From NCBI GenBank assembly GCA_017510065.1, contig JAFWOB010000065.1, positions 57,454 to 121,453 of the forward strand: 64,000 nt of DNA. Reading direction: 5' to 3'. Origin of the DNA: Parasporobacterium sp. GTDB taxonomy: Bacteria > Bacillota > Clostridia > Lachnospirales > Lachnospiraceae. Below, one piece after another: positions 1-9,219 of this stretch; positions within the stretch are counted from its first letter, which is position 1, and every line of letters begins with the position of its first letter. Below the pieces are notes generated by a model, which saw only the letters and a program-made list of their open reading frames with translations, searched no databases and had not been told where the DNA came from. The position numbers were made by a program, and so were the translations under genes.

Positions 1-1003
1 ATGCACCGACGTATTTTCCCGCTGCACGGAAAACAATATAGACTATACCGATGAGGATGATAAACACATCGGAGAAAATATCGAAACGCAATGCGGCACC
101 GCTGAGTACAAAGAACAGGCAGTACAGAGGCGATGTCCATTTTTCTGCCCGTTCCATCATTTCTTCTGCCACGGGACAGGCGTTGCAGAAAATTGTTCCC
201 AGCATCATACAGGTAAGCAGCGGGGAAAAACTGATGACTGCCGGACCGACTTTGATCTCCAGCATGGCAAGAGCGGTTGTGATCATAACGCCGCTGACGA
301 TAAAGATCATACGGTTTTTGTTGGAGTGGAACCATCGTTCCAGACCGGCCAGGATGAATCCGAATACAGCGCCGAGTACCAGGGACATAAAGATCGCAAT
401 GATGGGATTGATCACGATGGAGTAGATGTCAATGTCTCCGCCGAGAAGTCCCCTGGCGATTCCGGAAGCAACGGCAAAGCAGACCAGGGCAATGGCGTCG
501 TCCAATGCGACGACCGGCAGAAGGATCTCTGTCACAGCACCTTTTGCCTTAAACTGACGGACGACCAGCAAGGTGGCTGCAGGAGCTGTTGCGGAAGCAA
601 TAGCTCCCAGAATGATCGCCATCGGCATGGACATTTTGTCCGGCATGATAAAATGCAGGATGACCAGGACACCGGTCACGAATAAAACAGCAGTCAGCGC
701 TTCTGCAAGACCGATGATGACTGCCTGCCTGCCGACTTTTTTCAGCTTGGGCAGCATGAATTCAGTGCCGATGGCAAAAGCGATAAAACCAAGCGCCAGA
801 TTGGAGATCAGATCCAATCCGGAGATCGACTCATAGGAGATAAATCCGAGACCTTCGATCCCGAGCCGCCCCAGGCAGCAGGGACCGATCAGGATCCCGG
901 CGATCAGATAAGCAGTGACATCCGGCATGTTAAAGATCTTAGTGACGCGGGTTGCCAGAACCCCCGCGAACATAGCGATCGCTATGGAAATAAAGAGTGT
1001 CAT
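1..1003 (-). CDS. Cation:proton antiporter, N-terminal part (runs off window start)
   Basis: Translating the minus strand from the ATG at 1003-1001 gives an open frame of 334 codons to the window edge. The start reads MTLFISIAIAMFAGVLATRV, followed by a PDVTAYLIAGILIGP stretch and many hydrophobic helices, the pattern of Kef/NhaP-type (CPA2) sodium or potassium/proton exchangers in the inner membrane. The plus-strand frames here are shadows of this gene. It begins 27 bases after the stop of the DHHW gene (1030) on the same strand, so it is probably the last gene of the MBOAT-DHHW transcript. The C-terminal half, including any regulatory TrkA domain, lies outside the window, so the transported ion cannot be told. 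Confidence 0.85.
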   Translation of the reverse strand, partial: MTLFISIAIAMFAGVLATRVTKIFNMPDVTAYLIAGILIGPCCLGRLGIEGLGFISYESISGLDLISNLALGFIAFAIGTEFMLPKLKKVGRQAVIIGLAEALTAVLFVTGVLVILHFIMPDKMSMPMAIILGAIASATAPAATLLVVRQFKAKGAVTEILLPVVALDDAIALVCFAVASGIARGLLGGDIDIYSIVINPIIAIFMSLVLGAVFGFILAGLERWFHSNKNRMIFIVSGVMITTALAMLEIKVGPAVISFSPLLTCMMLGTIFCNACPVAEEMMERAEKWTSPLYCLFFVLSGAALRFDIFSDVFIILIGIVYIVFRAAGKYVGA

Positions 1004-1029
1004 TTATTGGTAAACCTTCTTTCTATTGC

Positions 1030-2919
1030 TCAATTTTCGTCGTCCCAGTAGGGCTCTTCATAGCCCTCTTCCTGGTAGACGTAATCTTCCTCCTGCCAAC
1101 CGTCTTCTTCCCAACCTTCTTCTTCCCAGACAGCCTCCTCATACCAGTCATCAGCCCAGTCTTCTTCGACATAACCGTCGTCTTCCCAATATTCCTCCTC
1201 ATAGCCGTCAGCAGCCCAGTCTTCTTCCCAGGTGATCTTTTCATAGACAGGCTCCAGTTCTTCTGCCGAAATGGCTACAGCAGGTTCTCCCTGGGGAACG
1301 GTGGTTTCCGGCTCAGACCTGATCTCGTCGGGTGCGGGCGGTGCGATATAGGTCTCTTCATCCAGGTCGGGATTGCTGTCAGCAGGAAGCAAAGCGTTTG
1401 GCGCAAGATCCTCGATCGGTGCGTCAAGATTGGAATAGGTAATATATTCCAGCAGTTCCGCATGGTCGCTGGTCAGGGAATCGTAGTCCTGCGCCAGGAG
1501 AAGATCCGTGATCCCGGCTTCGTTTACAAAACGGATCAGATTAAGATCAAAATGACTCTGGTCAACAACATAGATCTCTTCGAAAGAACCGGTCAGGAAC
1601 GGCACCAGGGCGTTTCCGAAGCTGTCTTTTACCAGCAGAAGTTTCCTGCCATTTGCAGTATCGGTCGTTACTTTAATAATGTAATCATCCCTTCCTAAAA
1701 ATACATGGAAGAAATCTGCGTCGGGCACATCGAAAAACAGCCCGCCGGAAAAGAGATAACGGTAATCCGGAGCATAGTAGTCTGCAGTGTATGATCCTGT
1801 CGGGATATAATAGACAAATGTTTCCGGATCATTCAGGATCTCATTGCTGCCCGTAACAGCGTAAACAGAACCGAGATAATCCTTGCGCTCTCTGATGCTG
1901 TATGTCTCCAGTCCCTCAAAGGCAACAGCAGCTGCCCTGGTAAATTCCCGGGCAGAGTAGTAAGCGGCAAGAGGAGCCCAGTGGGTATCGGTTCTTAAAA
2001 AGATCGGTTCCAGATTATGGTTGTTCAGTACTTCTATGATGTCGACCGGTGTGATCCCGCTGATCAGTTTGATGGTCAGACTCCGGTAGGCATCTTTCAT
2101 ATCTGCGCTCCTGTCCGCATAATTGGCAGGAATGTAGAACTGGACCGCTTTCGGGATCGGCATGACATAGATATTTATGGAATCGTCCAGCATCTGCCGG
2201 ATATAATTGATCGTACCGGCATATACGGATACATCTCCGCCTTCATAAAGGGACAGTGCCCGCCAGTGTCCGTCCTGCTTTACGATCAGATGACCCGCTG
2301 CCTCCAGAACGTCGGGATTGGTAATATGATAATTCCGGCTCTGAACGACGTCATAAGAGGCATCATCAGAGGATTGATCCGATGTCCGGGGGCCGGAAGA
2401 GACAGCAGTTTCTGATGTTTCCGCATGGGGAAGTACAGGCTCGGGATCTCCAGGACCAAAGAAAGAGCGAATCCCTGTACCGGCTGCCTTCAGAAACTCA
2501 TGATCGGAGGCCATGGCATTATAGCGCTCCATGATCCCGTATGTATAGCGCCCGGAAAAATAGTCGTCAAATGTCAGGGCGGGCCATTCTTTCAAAACAT
2601 TTGCCTCGGAGTCTTTCCATGAAGACGTCAGAGGCAGCAAAGCAGCTGCTGCCAACCAGATGGCAAAGAAGATCAGTACAAGTCTTGCGCAGACTGCGCT
2701 GTTTTTCGTCAGAACAGACCGCTCCTTAAGCGTTCTTCCGGAAACGTTTCGTGCAGGCGGTACAATATTGGTGATGTACACAAGCGTTTCCTCGGAAGGA
2801 GCCGCCTCTTCGGAAACCGTTGTTTCTTCAGACGGTATACCTGTCAGTTCTGATTGTTCCAGGATCCGGTTTTCCCCGTCAATATTTGATTTTTGCGGAT
2901 TCTTTGCGTGTCGGATCAT
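1030..2919 (-). CDS. DHHW-family (AlgJ/AlgX-like) membrane-anchored protein with acidic aromatic tail
   Basis: This 629-residue protein has a cytoplasmic N-terminus, one membrane helix at about residues 79-97 and an extracytoplasmic domain with the signature DTHW at residues 311-314, a variant of the DHHW motif of alginate-acetylation partners. Family members work with an MBOAT protein to acylate surface polymers. The MBOAT gene lies immediately upstream (6-base gap), and a weak AAGG SD precedes the ATG. The last ~65 residues are an unusual low-complexity tail rich in Glu, Asp, Trp and Tyr, with repeated EEDW/EEGW-like units. The partner MBOAT lacks its histidines, so the pair may not be a working O-acetyltransferase. 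Family call is firm; substrate is unknown. Confidence 0.8.
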   Translation of the reverse strand: MIRHAKNPQKSNIDGENRILEQSELTGIPSEETTVSEEAAPSEETLVYITNIVPPARNVSGRTLKERSVLTKNSAVCARLVLIFFAIWLAAAALLPLTSSWKDSEANVLKEWPALTFDDYFSGRYTYGIMERYNAMASDHEFLKAAGTGIRSFFGPGDPEPVLPHAETSETAVSSGPRTSDQSSDDASYDVVQSRNYHITNPDVLEAAGHLIVKQDGHWRALSLYEGGDVSVYAGTINYIRQMLDDSINIYVMPIPKAVQFYIPANYADRSADMKDAYRSLTIKLISGITPVDIIEVLNNHNLEPIFLRTDTHWAPLAAYYSAREFTRAAAVAFEGLETYSIRERKDYLGSVYAVTGSNEILNDPETFVYYIPTGSYTADYYAPDYRYLFSGGLFFDVPDADFFHVFLGRDDYIIKVTTDTANGRKLLLVKDSFGNALVPFLTGSFEEIYVVDQSHFDLNLIRFVNEAGITDLLLAQDYDSLTSDHAELLEYITYSNLDAPIEDLAPNALLPADSNPDLDEETYIAPPAPDEIRSEPETTVPQGEPAVAISAEELEPVYEKITWEEDWAADGYEEEYWEDDGYVEEDWADDWYEEAVWEEEGWEEDGWQEEDYVYQEEGYEEPYWDDEN

Positions 2920-2925
2920 TGTACC

Positions 2926-4314
2926 TTATAATCTCCAGTATTCCATAAAGGCATCAGGCCGTTCAGCGATCAGGAATGAACAGACCGCCAGAAGGATCAG
3001 GCAGAGGATCATCTGTACGATCCTGGCTCTGGAAGCGGTGATCGTATTCCTGCTCGTGATAAAACTCTCTGTGATCCGTTCCCGTAACGGACCGCAGAAC
3101 AAAACCGCTGCGATCAGGAGAAACAGATTTCCGCTGATGGAATTCCATGTATAGGGGTCCGTCAGGGCATTTTGTCCTGACAGGATACCAATTCCGGTGA
3201 TCTTGAGAAAGAACTGTCCCAGTCTGTTAAGATCCCTGAAATACAGGATTCCGAAACTGATGACTATGATCAGCTTGCTTAAGATAAATTTGAGCCATAC
3301 AGGCCAGGTTTTCAGCCTTTCTTCCCCAATCTTTCGCTCCAGGAGGATAAAAATGCCGCAGAATATTCCCCACAGAAGTCCGTTCCAGGAAACACCGAAC
3401 CATCCGCCGATACATGCCCAGACCAGGAAAAAAGCCGGATAACGCCACTCCTTTCTGACAGGGGAAGAAAACATATAGTCTCTGAAAAACGAGACCTGAG
3501 TCATGAACCATCTCTGCCAGAATTCGGTCACTGTCCGGCACATGAAGGGATGATCGAAATTCACCGGGTAATGAAAGCCGAATATCCGGGCAATCCCTGA
3601 GGCCATATCGGAATAGCCGCTTAACTGGTAATACAGGTAGAGACAGAAAACCAGGAGAACGTACCAGGTGCCAAGGGTCGAAAGAGCGAAAAATCCTTCT
3701 CCGAAAAAAGTTCTGACCACAGGATAAAGATTACCTGCAATCAGAACGGTTTTTGTCAGTCCGATAATGAATTTTATAATCCCTTCATATATGTCTGAAG
3801 AAGTAATGCGGCGTTTTTCCAACTCTGTTTCAAGTTCACTGTAACGAACGACCGGTCCTGCCGTTAATTGGGGGAACAAAGAAAGATACATCAGAAACAG
3901 CAGATATCGGTTCTGTGGTTTTATCGATCCGCGGCTGCAGTCAAGCAGGTAGGAAATTGCATGGAGTGTATAGATACTGATTCCGAGCGGAAATGCGTGC
4001 TCGGACATCAGTCCTGCCATAACGCTGAAATATTTGAATCCGATCAGGATCAGGATGTTGGCGGCTACAGAGAAGAACGTCAGTTTTCGTCCGAGGCTGT
4101 CCGTACGGAAACGGTCTATCTGGATCCCCATAAACCAGTTGAAGATGGAACTGAACAGAAGAAGCAGGATCCAGAACGGTTCTCCCCATATGTAAAACAG
4201 CAGAGAAAATACGAGAAGGATTACATTCCTCATGCGTACATTCTTTGCACAGAAATAAAGAAGAAGGCATATAGGTAAAAACAAATAGATAAAAAACAAA
4301 TTTGTAAAAACCAT
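2926..4314 (-). CDS. MBOAT-family acyltransferase homologue lacking both conserved histidines
   Basis: The 462-residue polytopic protein aligns along its length with AlgI/PatA-type O-acyltransferases, for example FPQLTAGPVVRYSELE at ~148-163, and resembles the intact copy at 16454-17866. In place of the family WRRWHIS it has WQRWFMT (Phe270), and in place of WHGASW it has WFGVSW (Phe306). Both codons read TTC on the minus strand. The second histidine is the catalytic one in AlgI, so this protein is either inactive, altered in chemistry, or a transport/scaffold partner for the DHHW protein downstream. AAGGA lies upstream of the ATG, and a near-consensus promoter is at 4371-4399. It is first in the MBOAT-DHHW-antiporter transcript. 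Confidence 0.85.
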   Translation of the reverse strand: MVFTNLFFIYLFLPICLLLYFCAKNVRMRNVILLVFSLLFYIWGEPFWILLLLFSSIFNWFMGIQIDRFRTDSLGRKLTFFSVAANILILIGFKYFSVMAGLMSEHAFPLGISIYTLHAISYLLDCSRGSIKPQNRYLLFLMYLSLFPQLTAGPVVRYSELETELEKRRITSSDIYEGIIKFIIGLTKTVLIAGNLYPVVRTFFGEGFFALSTLGTWYVLLVFCLYLYYQLSGYSDMASGIARIFGFHYPVNFDHPFMCRTVTEFWQRWFMTQVSFFRDYMFSSPVRKEWRYPAFFLVWACIGGWFGVSWNGLLWGIFCGIFILLERKIGEERLKTWPVWLKFILSKLIIVISFGILYFRDLNRLGQFFLKITGIGILSGQNALTDPYTWNSISGNLFLLIAAVLFCGPLRERITESFITSRNTITASRARIVQMILCLILLAVCSFLIAERPDAFMEYWRL

Positions 4315-4370
4315 TCAGCAGTCCTTTTTTCTTCCGGTCAAAACTTATCTTTTTGCAGCAAATCCTATTA

Positions 4371-4399
4371 ATTATAGTTTCTTACTGGGATTACGTCAA
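4371..4399 (-). promoter_or_regulatory. SigmaA-type promoter for the MBOAT-DHHW operon
   Basis: On the minus strand TTGACG (4399-4394), a 17-base spacer and TATAAT (4376-4371) precede the MBOAT start at 4314. Confidence 0.7.
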
Positions 4400-4437
4400 G
4401 GAAATCCCGGGCTGCGCCGTACCGGGACGTCAGGAAA

Positions 4438-4470
4438 GGGGCAGAGAACAACCGCTCTCTGCCCCTTTTT
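4438..4470. terminator. Hairpin terminator below the beta-helix gene
   Basis: GGGGCAGAGA and TCTCTGCCCC form a 10-bp stem with an 8-base loop; five T follow on the plus strand and CCTTTCC on the minus strand. It separates the secreted-protein gene (ends 4512) from the MBOAT promoter. Confidence 0.7.
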
Positions 4471-4511
4471 GGTTCAGTCCTGTTTTTCGCCTGTGCAGGA
4501 GGTTTCAGAAT

Positions 4512-6305
4512 TTACTCTGCCTGCGCGGGAACCACAACGATCTGGCCTTCCCAGCTGCCTCCTTCCGAGGTGTCAACAGCCTGCCCGTCTACGGTCACGT
4601 TGCCGTTAATGACTGCGCCGGCTTCCACGGTAAGAGAGGTCAATGTGGATTCACCGGTGACATTCCAGACGGAACCTTCTCCGATTACAAGAGAGCTGGT
4701 CATTCCTTCGCCGGTAAAATATACAGCAGGATCAAGGACCCAGCAGCAGGTGGGATCTGCTTTGCACTCTTCGGACCAGAGAGCGTCCCAGGTCTCTTTG
4801 TCCATATTGGTAAATGCGCCGGTCCAGGTGGAATGATCCAGCGTGACCAGACAGTTGCGCTGATAGTCGAAGTGTTTCACATCCCCTGCAAGATTGGAAT
4901 CGATGATGGTCATTTCGGTTCCTTTTCCGGTCATATCATTGTCTGCATGGGCATAGCGGCTCATGCCGTCAGAATTCAGTACAGTCATAAGAAGTGTATC
5001 GGAGTAGCTCTCCGCGGTAACATTGCGGAGGGTGATGTATGATCCGGTGGATTTGACCAGGAAATTGGCTCCCTTGATGAAATCCACATATTCGCCCATT
5101 GCCGGACCATAATCCTCGTACCAGTTGACCAGGTTGGCCTGCTCATCAAGCTCTTTGCTGGTAACGATCTGTGTGTCCACCAGTTCTACCACTGCATGAT
5201 AATCGCTTCCTGCACCGGAACCCATCATATCCGGAGAATGGAGCTGGAAATCGTTGCGGCCTGCTTCTACCAGGTTTCCGCCATTACGTTCTTTGTATCC
5301 TTCCGATACTTCGTAATCCTCCGGCAGATAGGCGAGAGCTTCTTCGCTGGCATCGGCACCGTTAAGCATATGGATCTCTCCGTTGTTGGAAAGGATCGCG
5401 CCGATCTCTGCACCGGAAAGTACAGAGGCGTAGAACCAGTCTACGATGGAAGTATCCGCATAGGTACCGTACCCGCCGTGAACACCTTTTCCGACGGAAT
5501 CATAGCTATAGAAAGAAAATCCTTTATTGGCAGAATCTGTGGACATGGCTGCCCAGCCTTCTGTCTCGACATAAGAACCATAGTAATATGTATGGGAACG
5601 TTTGTAGGACATATTGGCACGGGCATACCCGGAGATCCCAAGAGCTGCATTGGAAGGAGGATCTGCGATCGCAGCGGTATATCCTTCCGGATCGCCGGAA
5701 GCGCCGGTCTGGATGATACTGGAATTGATCACGACCAGGGTGCCTTCTCCTTCTGCTGCGACGGTATAGTTGCCGAGGCGTCCGCCTTTGCCGTTGGTGG
5801 TAAAGCGGCAGTTGTCCAGGGTAAGGATGCCGCCTGTTACCCCTGCGCAGTAACCGCCGGCATCATTGGCACCGACTTCTTCCGTAACGTTGGCGTTGAT
5901 CACGCTGTCGCGGATCGTGTATTCGCCTCCCGTCACCTGGAACCCATTTGTCGTAAAGGTATTGATCTCAAGATCGATGCCTTCAGCCATGGTTTCACCA
6001 ACCTCACCGGTCAGTTCATAACTGCCGGCTTCCTCGTCAACCGTGAGCCCTTCTTCGGAAATCGTGAAGATGGTAGTGGCTGCAGCCCCATCTGATCCGC
6101 CTGAACCTCCGTCGGAATCGCCGCCAGGACCGCCAGGGCCTCCTTCCGGACCGCCTTCGGACTCGCCGCCCCCGGGGCCCATGGACATGGCAGCGTCACC
6201 GTTTGATTCTCCTTCCGGTGCCGGTGCAAAACCAGCGAATGCGGTCAGGGAAAGAGTGAGGCAGAGCGTCAGGATCAATGCGATCATCTGTAATGCTTTT
6301 TTCAT
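4512..6305 (-). CDS. Secreted beta-helix-like repeat protein with Gly-rich N-terminal linker
   Basis: The 597-residue product starts with a clear signal peptide (Lys-Lys, hydrophobic core, LTAFAGF cleavage region), then a linker dense in Gly, Glu, Ser and Pro at ~30-75. The rest consists of short strands with recurrent N-G-, -T-N-G and -L-DNC- patterns, as in right-handed parallel beta-helix proteins (pectate-lyase-like or adhesin folds). No LPXTG, choline-binding or SLH anchor is visible, so it is probably released or held non-covalently. AAGGGAG lies just upstream of the ATG. It forms a single-gene unit between a hairpin at 4438-4470 and a divergent spacer. I recognise no catalytic motif; function is unknown. 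Confidence 0.75.
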   Translation of the reverse strand: MKKALQMIALILTLCLTLSLTAFAGFAPAPEGESNGDAAMSMGPGGGESEGGPEGGPGGPGGDSDGGSGGSDGAAATTIFTISEEGLTVDEEAGSYELTGEVGETMAEGIDLEINTFTTNGFQVTGGEYTIRDSVINANVTEEVGANDAGGYCAGVTGGILTLDNCRFTTNGKGGRLGNYTVAAEGEGTLVVINSSIIQTGASGDPEGYTAAIADPPSNAALGISGYARANMSYKRSHTYYYGSYVETEGWAAMSTDSANKGFSFYSYDSVGKGVHGGYGTYADTSIVDWFYASVLSGAEIGAILSNNGEIHMLNGADASEEALAYLPEDYEVSEGYKERNGGNLVEAGRNDFQLHSPDMMGSGAGSDYHAVVELVDTQIVTSKELDEQANLVNWYEDYGPAMGEYVDFIKGANFLVKSTGSYITLRNVTAESYSDTLLMTVLNSDGMSRYAHADNDMTGKGTEMTIIDSNLAGDVKHFDYQRNCLVTLDHSTWTGAFTNMDKETWDALWSEECKADPTCCWVLDPAVYFTGEGMTSSLVIGEGSVWNVTGESTLTSLTVEAGAVINGNVTVDGQAVDTSEGGSWEGQIVVVPAQAE

Positions 6306-6638
6306 TTTTTTCTCCCTTCTGTAAAGTTATATAATGTGAATTGCTGAGGCATCATGGTGCTGCCGCAGACAGCAAAAGTATAGCAGATACCAAAATCCGT
6401 GAAAAGAATTTCACGCGTTCTAAAGTTCATACAAAGGCGCAGACAGGCGCCAAGTGCCTGCTGAAAAAATCAGAATGATTATTGGTGATATTTAACAAAA
6501 AGCATGAAATGCCGGGTGGAAATTTGCAGTTTAGAAAGGAATGCTGTAGTATAAAATAAAGAAAAAAAGAGGCCATATCCATTTGCAGGAGCCCGGCATC
6601 AGGCCCCTGCATTTAAATATAGGAAAAGGAGATGTGAC
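6306..6638. other. Divergent intergenic region
   Basis: The 333 bases separate the secreted-protein gene (minus) from the thioesterase gene (plus). A candidate plus-strand promoter is TTGCAG at 6524-6529 with TAGTATAAA from 6547. GCAGG/CCTGC at 6585-6610 forms a possible leader hairpin, and AAGGAG at 6625-6630 is the thioesterase SD. I see no further gene. Confidence 0.45.
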
Positions 6639-7028
6639 ATGCTCAAAACCGGGATCAGGAACAGAAAAGAAGAGGTTGTGACAAAAAGCAACAGTGCCAA
6701 TGCAGTGGGGAGCGGTCTTCTGGAAGTTTACGCCACGCCTTCCATGATCGCACTCATGGAAGGATGTTCCCATGAAAGCGTGGCACCTTATCTGGAGGAA
6801 GGCTGCGGAACCGTCGGAATTTCCCTGGATATCCGGCATGTAGCGGCAACTCCGGTGGGGATGAAAGTATATTGTGAGAGTGAACTGACACAGGTCGACG
6901 GAAGGATCCTGACCTTTGAGGTGAAGGCCTACGATGAAAAAGGCCTGATCGGGGAAGGAACCCATGTGCGCTGTATTGTCTTTAACGAAAAGTTCCAGAA
7001 AAAAGCGGATGCCAAACTGGAAGCATAA
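6639..7028 (+). CDS. Hotdog-fold thioesterase (FlK-like family)
   Basis: The 129-residue single-domain protein matches the fluoroacetyl-CoA-thioesterase-like hotdog family: VYATPSMIALMEGCSHE, then GCGTVGISLDIRHVAATPVG, then late strands ending near HVRCIVF. The family pattern of Thr/Ser, Glu and His catalytic residues can be placed on T28, E35 or E47, and H61, without certainty. It should hydrolyse a short-chain acyl-CoA in the cytoplasm; the substrate is unknown. AAGGAG sits 8 bases before the ATG. The SseB-like gene follows after 14 bases and the exporter and NUDIX genes continue in the same direction, so these four probably form one transcript ending at 9847-9880. Confidence 0.85.
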   Translation: MLKTGIRNRKEEVVTKSNSANAVGSGLLEVYATPSMIALMEGCSHESVAPYLEEGCGTVGISLDIRHVAATPVGMKVYCESELTQVDGRILTFEVKAYDEKGLIGEGTHVRCIVFNEKFQKKADAKLEA

Positions 7029-7042
7029 GTAAAGGATGTCAT

Positions 7043-7840
7043 ATGAATTTTGCAGATACCTATTATAAAAAAACGATCATACAGAAGCTGTTCGGACCGG
7101 ATGAACTGCTGACTGTCTTTTGCGCCGGTACGAATATGCCCCTGGTTCAGTGCAGTGACGACACCGGAAACGACCGGGTCTTTGTGCTGGAAAAAGAAGA
7201 ACTGCTGAAGGATTTCTGTCTGCCGTATGCGGAGAAAAAACTTGCGGTGAGAGGGATCAAATATCCTGCAAAGGAGAAGATGAAATTCTTTGCGACAGCC
7301 GTCAGTATGAGTATCGACGAGATCATTTATGTGGATGCTTCCGGAAGTCATATCCTTCCTCTGTCGGATGTCATAAAGAAAAAAGACCTGTCTTCCCTTC
7401 CAAAGGAGAAGCGGCCGGTGGAAAACCCTGCCCTGCTCCTGTCCGGAGTTTATTTTATGCAGGAAGCTACCAGAAATGTTCCTCCACAGGAGAAAAAAGG
7501 GCTGGCGGAACTGGAGGAAGAACTATCCGCCAATATCGTGAAGGGGACTTTTATCATCCCGGCACAGCTGGATCAGGAAAAGCCGCAGGGGCAGCAGCCG
7601 GTGAAAGTACCGCTGCTCAAGACTCCTGCAGGTGATACCTTTCAGCCTGTTTTTACGGACAACCTTGAATTTGCCAAGTACAACAAGGAGGGGCAGTTTA
7701 AAGCCCTGGCTGTTCCTTTTCCCGCCCTGGAAAAGATCCTGGCAAAGGAAGCAAAGGGATTTATGCTGAATCCCGGCGGCTTTCATATTGTTATCACAAG
7801 GGAAATGCTGAAGGGACTGGCAGTCAGGTTCAGTCAGTGA
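7043..7840 (+). CDS. SseB-family protein
   Basis: The 265-residue soluble protein has a C-terminal half with the SseB pattern: TDNLEFAKYN, FPALEKILAK, then GFMLNPGGFHIVI. The N-terminal half (to ~130) is a second alpha/beta domain without a clear family. No signal peptide or membrane helix is seen. SseB-like domains occur in many Firmicutes, often in regulatory or stress settings, but no reaction is known. It lies 14 bases downstream of the thioesterase and 42 bases before the exporter start. Confidence 0.7.
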   Translation: MNFADTYYKKTIIQKLFGPDELLTVFCAGTNMPLVQCSDDTGNDRVFVLEKEELLKDFCLPYAEKKLAVRGIKYPAKEKMKFFATAVSMSIDEIIYVDASGSHILPLSDVIKKKDLSSLPKEKRPVENPALLLSGVYFMQEATRNVPPQEKKGLAELEEELSANIVKGTFIIPAQLDQEKPQGQQPVKVPLLKTPAGDTFQPVFTDNLEFAKYNKEGQFKALAVPFPALEKILAKEAKGFMLNPGGFHIVITREMLKGLAVRFSQ

Positions 7841-7882
7841 TGTTCCTTCGGATGGCCGCTGTACAGAATAAGGAGATTGAAA

Positions 7883-9217
7883 ATGCATCATAAAGAGATG
7901 GCTTATTCTAAAAATATCATGAGGGTTCCCTGGCACGACGCCGCGGTCAGTGCCAGAAACGTGCCGGCGCGGGAAGGGACACTGACGGAGAAAGCATCCC
8001 TGATCGGGCATGTGGGAATGATCATGCTGTCCTGCGGAACCACTGCCTGGAGGGTAAGAAGCGCCATGAATACCGTGGCAAGAGCCCTTGGAGTCACCTG
8101 TGTTGCGGAGATCGGCCTGATCACTCTCAATTACACATGCTTTTCCGGACCGGACGGATGCTCCCTGGCAATTTCTCTTGATACGATCGGTGTCAATACC
8201 AGCAAACTGCATAAGATCGAGCAGTACGTTTCCCAGTTCCCGGAAACCCATGCGGAAAAGGGGATCGATGAAAACCATTCCCTGCTGGATAAGATCGGCG
8301 AAACGCCGGCCAATTACAAACACTGGATGCTGGCGCTGGCAGCTGCCATGGCTTGTGCCGGATTCATGTTTAATCTGGGAGGAGGGCTGGCAGAGATCGT
8401 CTGCGTGTTTATTGCAGCGGGCTGCGGGAATCTGGCCAGGCTTATTGCCGGAAAACGAAAACTCTCCGCCATGATCGGAGTCGTGGCGGCATCTCTGACT
8501 GCCTGTGTGGTTTATGCATTGATCATGATGATCTTGAGAGCCTTGTTTCCGTCCATCACGTCTTATGGGACAGGATATATTGGTTCGGTGCTTTTCCTGG
8601 TGCCCGGTTTTCCGTTTATCACCAGCATCCTGGACTTTGGCAAGCTGGATATGCGCTCCGGCATTGAAAGACTTATGTACTCCCTGATCGTGATGGCGTT
8701 TGCCACCATGTTCTGCTGGGCAGCGGCTACGACATTCGGGCTGAATCCAAGCGTGGGCAGCGGCCTTTCCCTGGCTCCCGCAGTAAGGATCCTTCTTCGT
8801 CTTGCAGCAAGTTTTGCAGGCGTGATCGGCTTCTCCATGATCTTCAACAGCCCTATGAGGATGGCGCTGTGCGCAGCCGTGATCGGAAGCATTGCCAACA
8901 CGCTCCGTCTGGAACTGGTAGACAGGACCAGCCTGTCCGCCATCATCTGTTCTTTTATAGGGGCTTTCCTGGTGGGACTTCTCGCCTGTGTGATCGTGAA
9001 AAGGACCGGGTATCCGAGAGTGGGGATCACGATCCCTGCCGTTGTTGTATCCGTTCCGGGCCTTTTTATGTACCGCGCCATATACTATATGGGAACAGGG
9101 GAGATCAGTGAGGGATTCAAGTTCCTGATCAAGGCGGCAGCCATCGTATTTGCCATCGGATTAGGGGTATTATTTGCCCGCTATATTACCGATCCTGCAT
9201 TCAGACACAGAGGATAG
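7883..9217 (+). CDS. Threonine/serine exporter ThrE family (fused YjjP-YjjB type)
   Basis: The 444-residue protein joins the two halves that are separate in E. coli YjjP/YjjB: a soluble N-terminal part (GHVGMIMLSCGTTAWRVRSA and TCVAEIGLITLNYTC) followed by about ten membrane helices. The family exports small amino acids or, for YjjPB, succinate across the inner membrane. I place the start at ATG 7883 rather than the in-frame TTG at 7877, because AAGGAG at 7869-7874 is 8 bases from the ATG. The NUDIX gene begins two bases after its stop, implying translational coupling. Substrate is not readable from sequence. Confidence 0.85.
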   Translation: MHHKEMAYSKNIMRVPWHDAAVSARNVPAREGTLTEKASLIGHVGMIMLSCGTTAWRVRSAMNTVARALGVTCVAEIGLITLNYTCFSGPDGCSLAISLDTIGVNTSKLHKIEQYVSQFPETHAEKGIDENHSLLDKIGETPANYKHWMLALAAAMACAGFMFNLGGGLAEIVCVFIAAGCGNLARLIAGKRKLSAMIGVVAASLTACVVYALIMMILRALFPSITSYGTGYIGSVLFLVPGFPFITSILDFGKLDMRSGIERLMYSLIVMAFATMFCWAAATTFGLNPSVGSGLSLAPAVRILLRLAASFAGVIGFSMIFNSPMRMALCAAVIGSIANTLRLELVDRTSLSAIICSFIGAFLVGLLACVIVKRTGYPRVGITIPAVVVSVPGLFMYRAIYYMGTGEISEGFKFLIKAAAIVFAIGLGVLFARYITDPAFRHRG

Positions 9218-9219
9218 AG

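Noticed and set aside
51-836. Three overlapping plus-strand open frames at the window start
   Set aside because: They are shadows of the minus-strand antiporter, whose translation is clearly family-like from 1003 to the edge.
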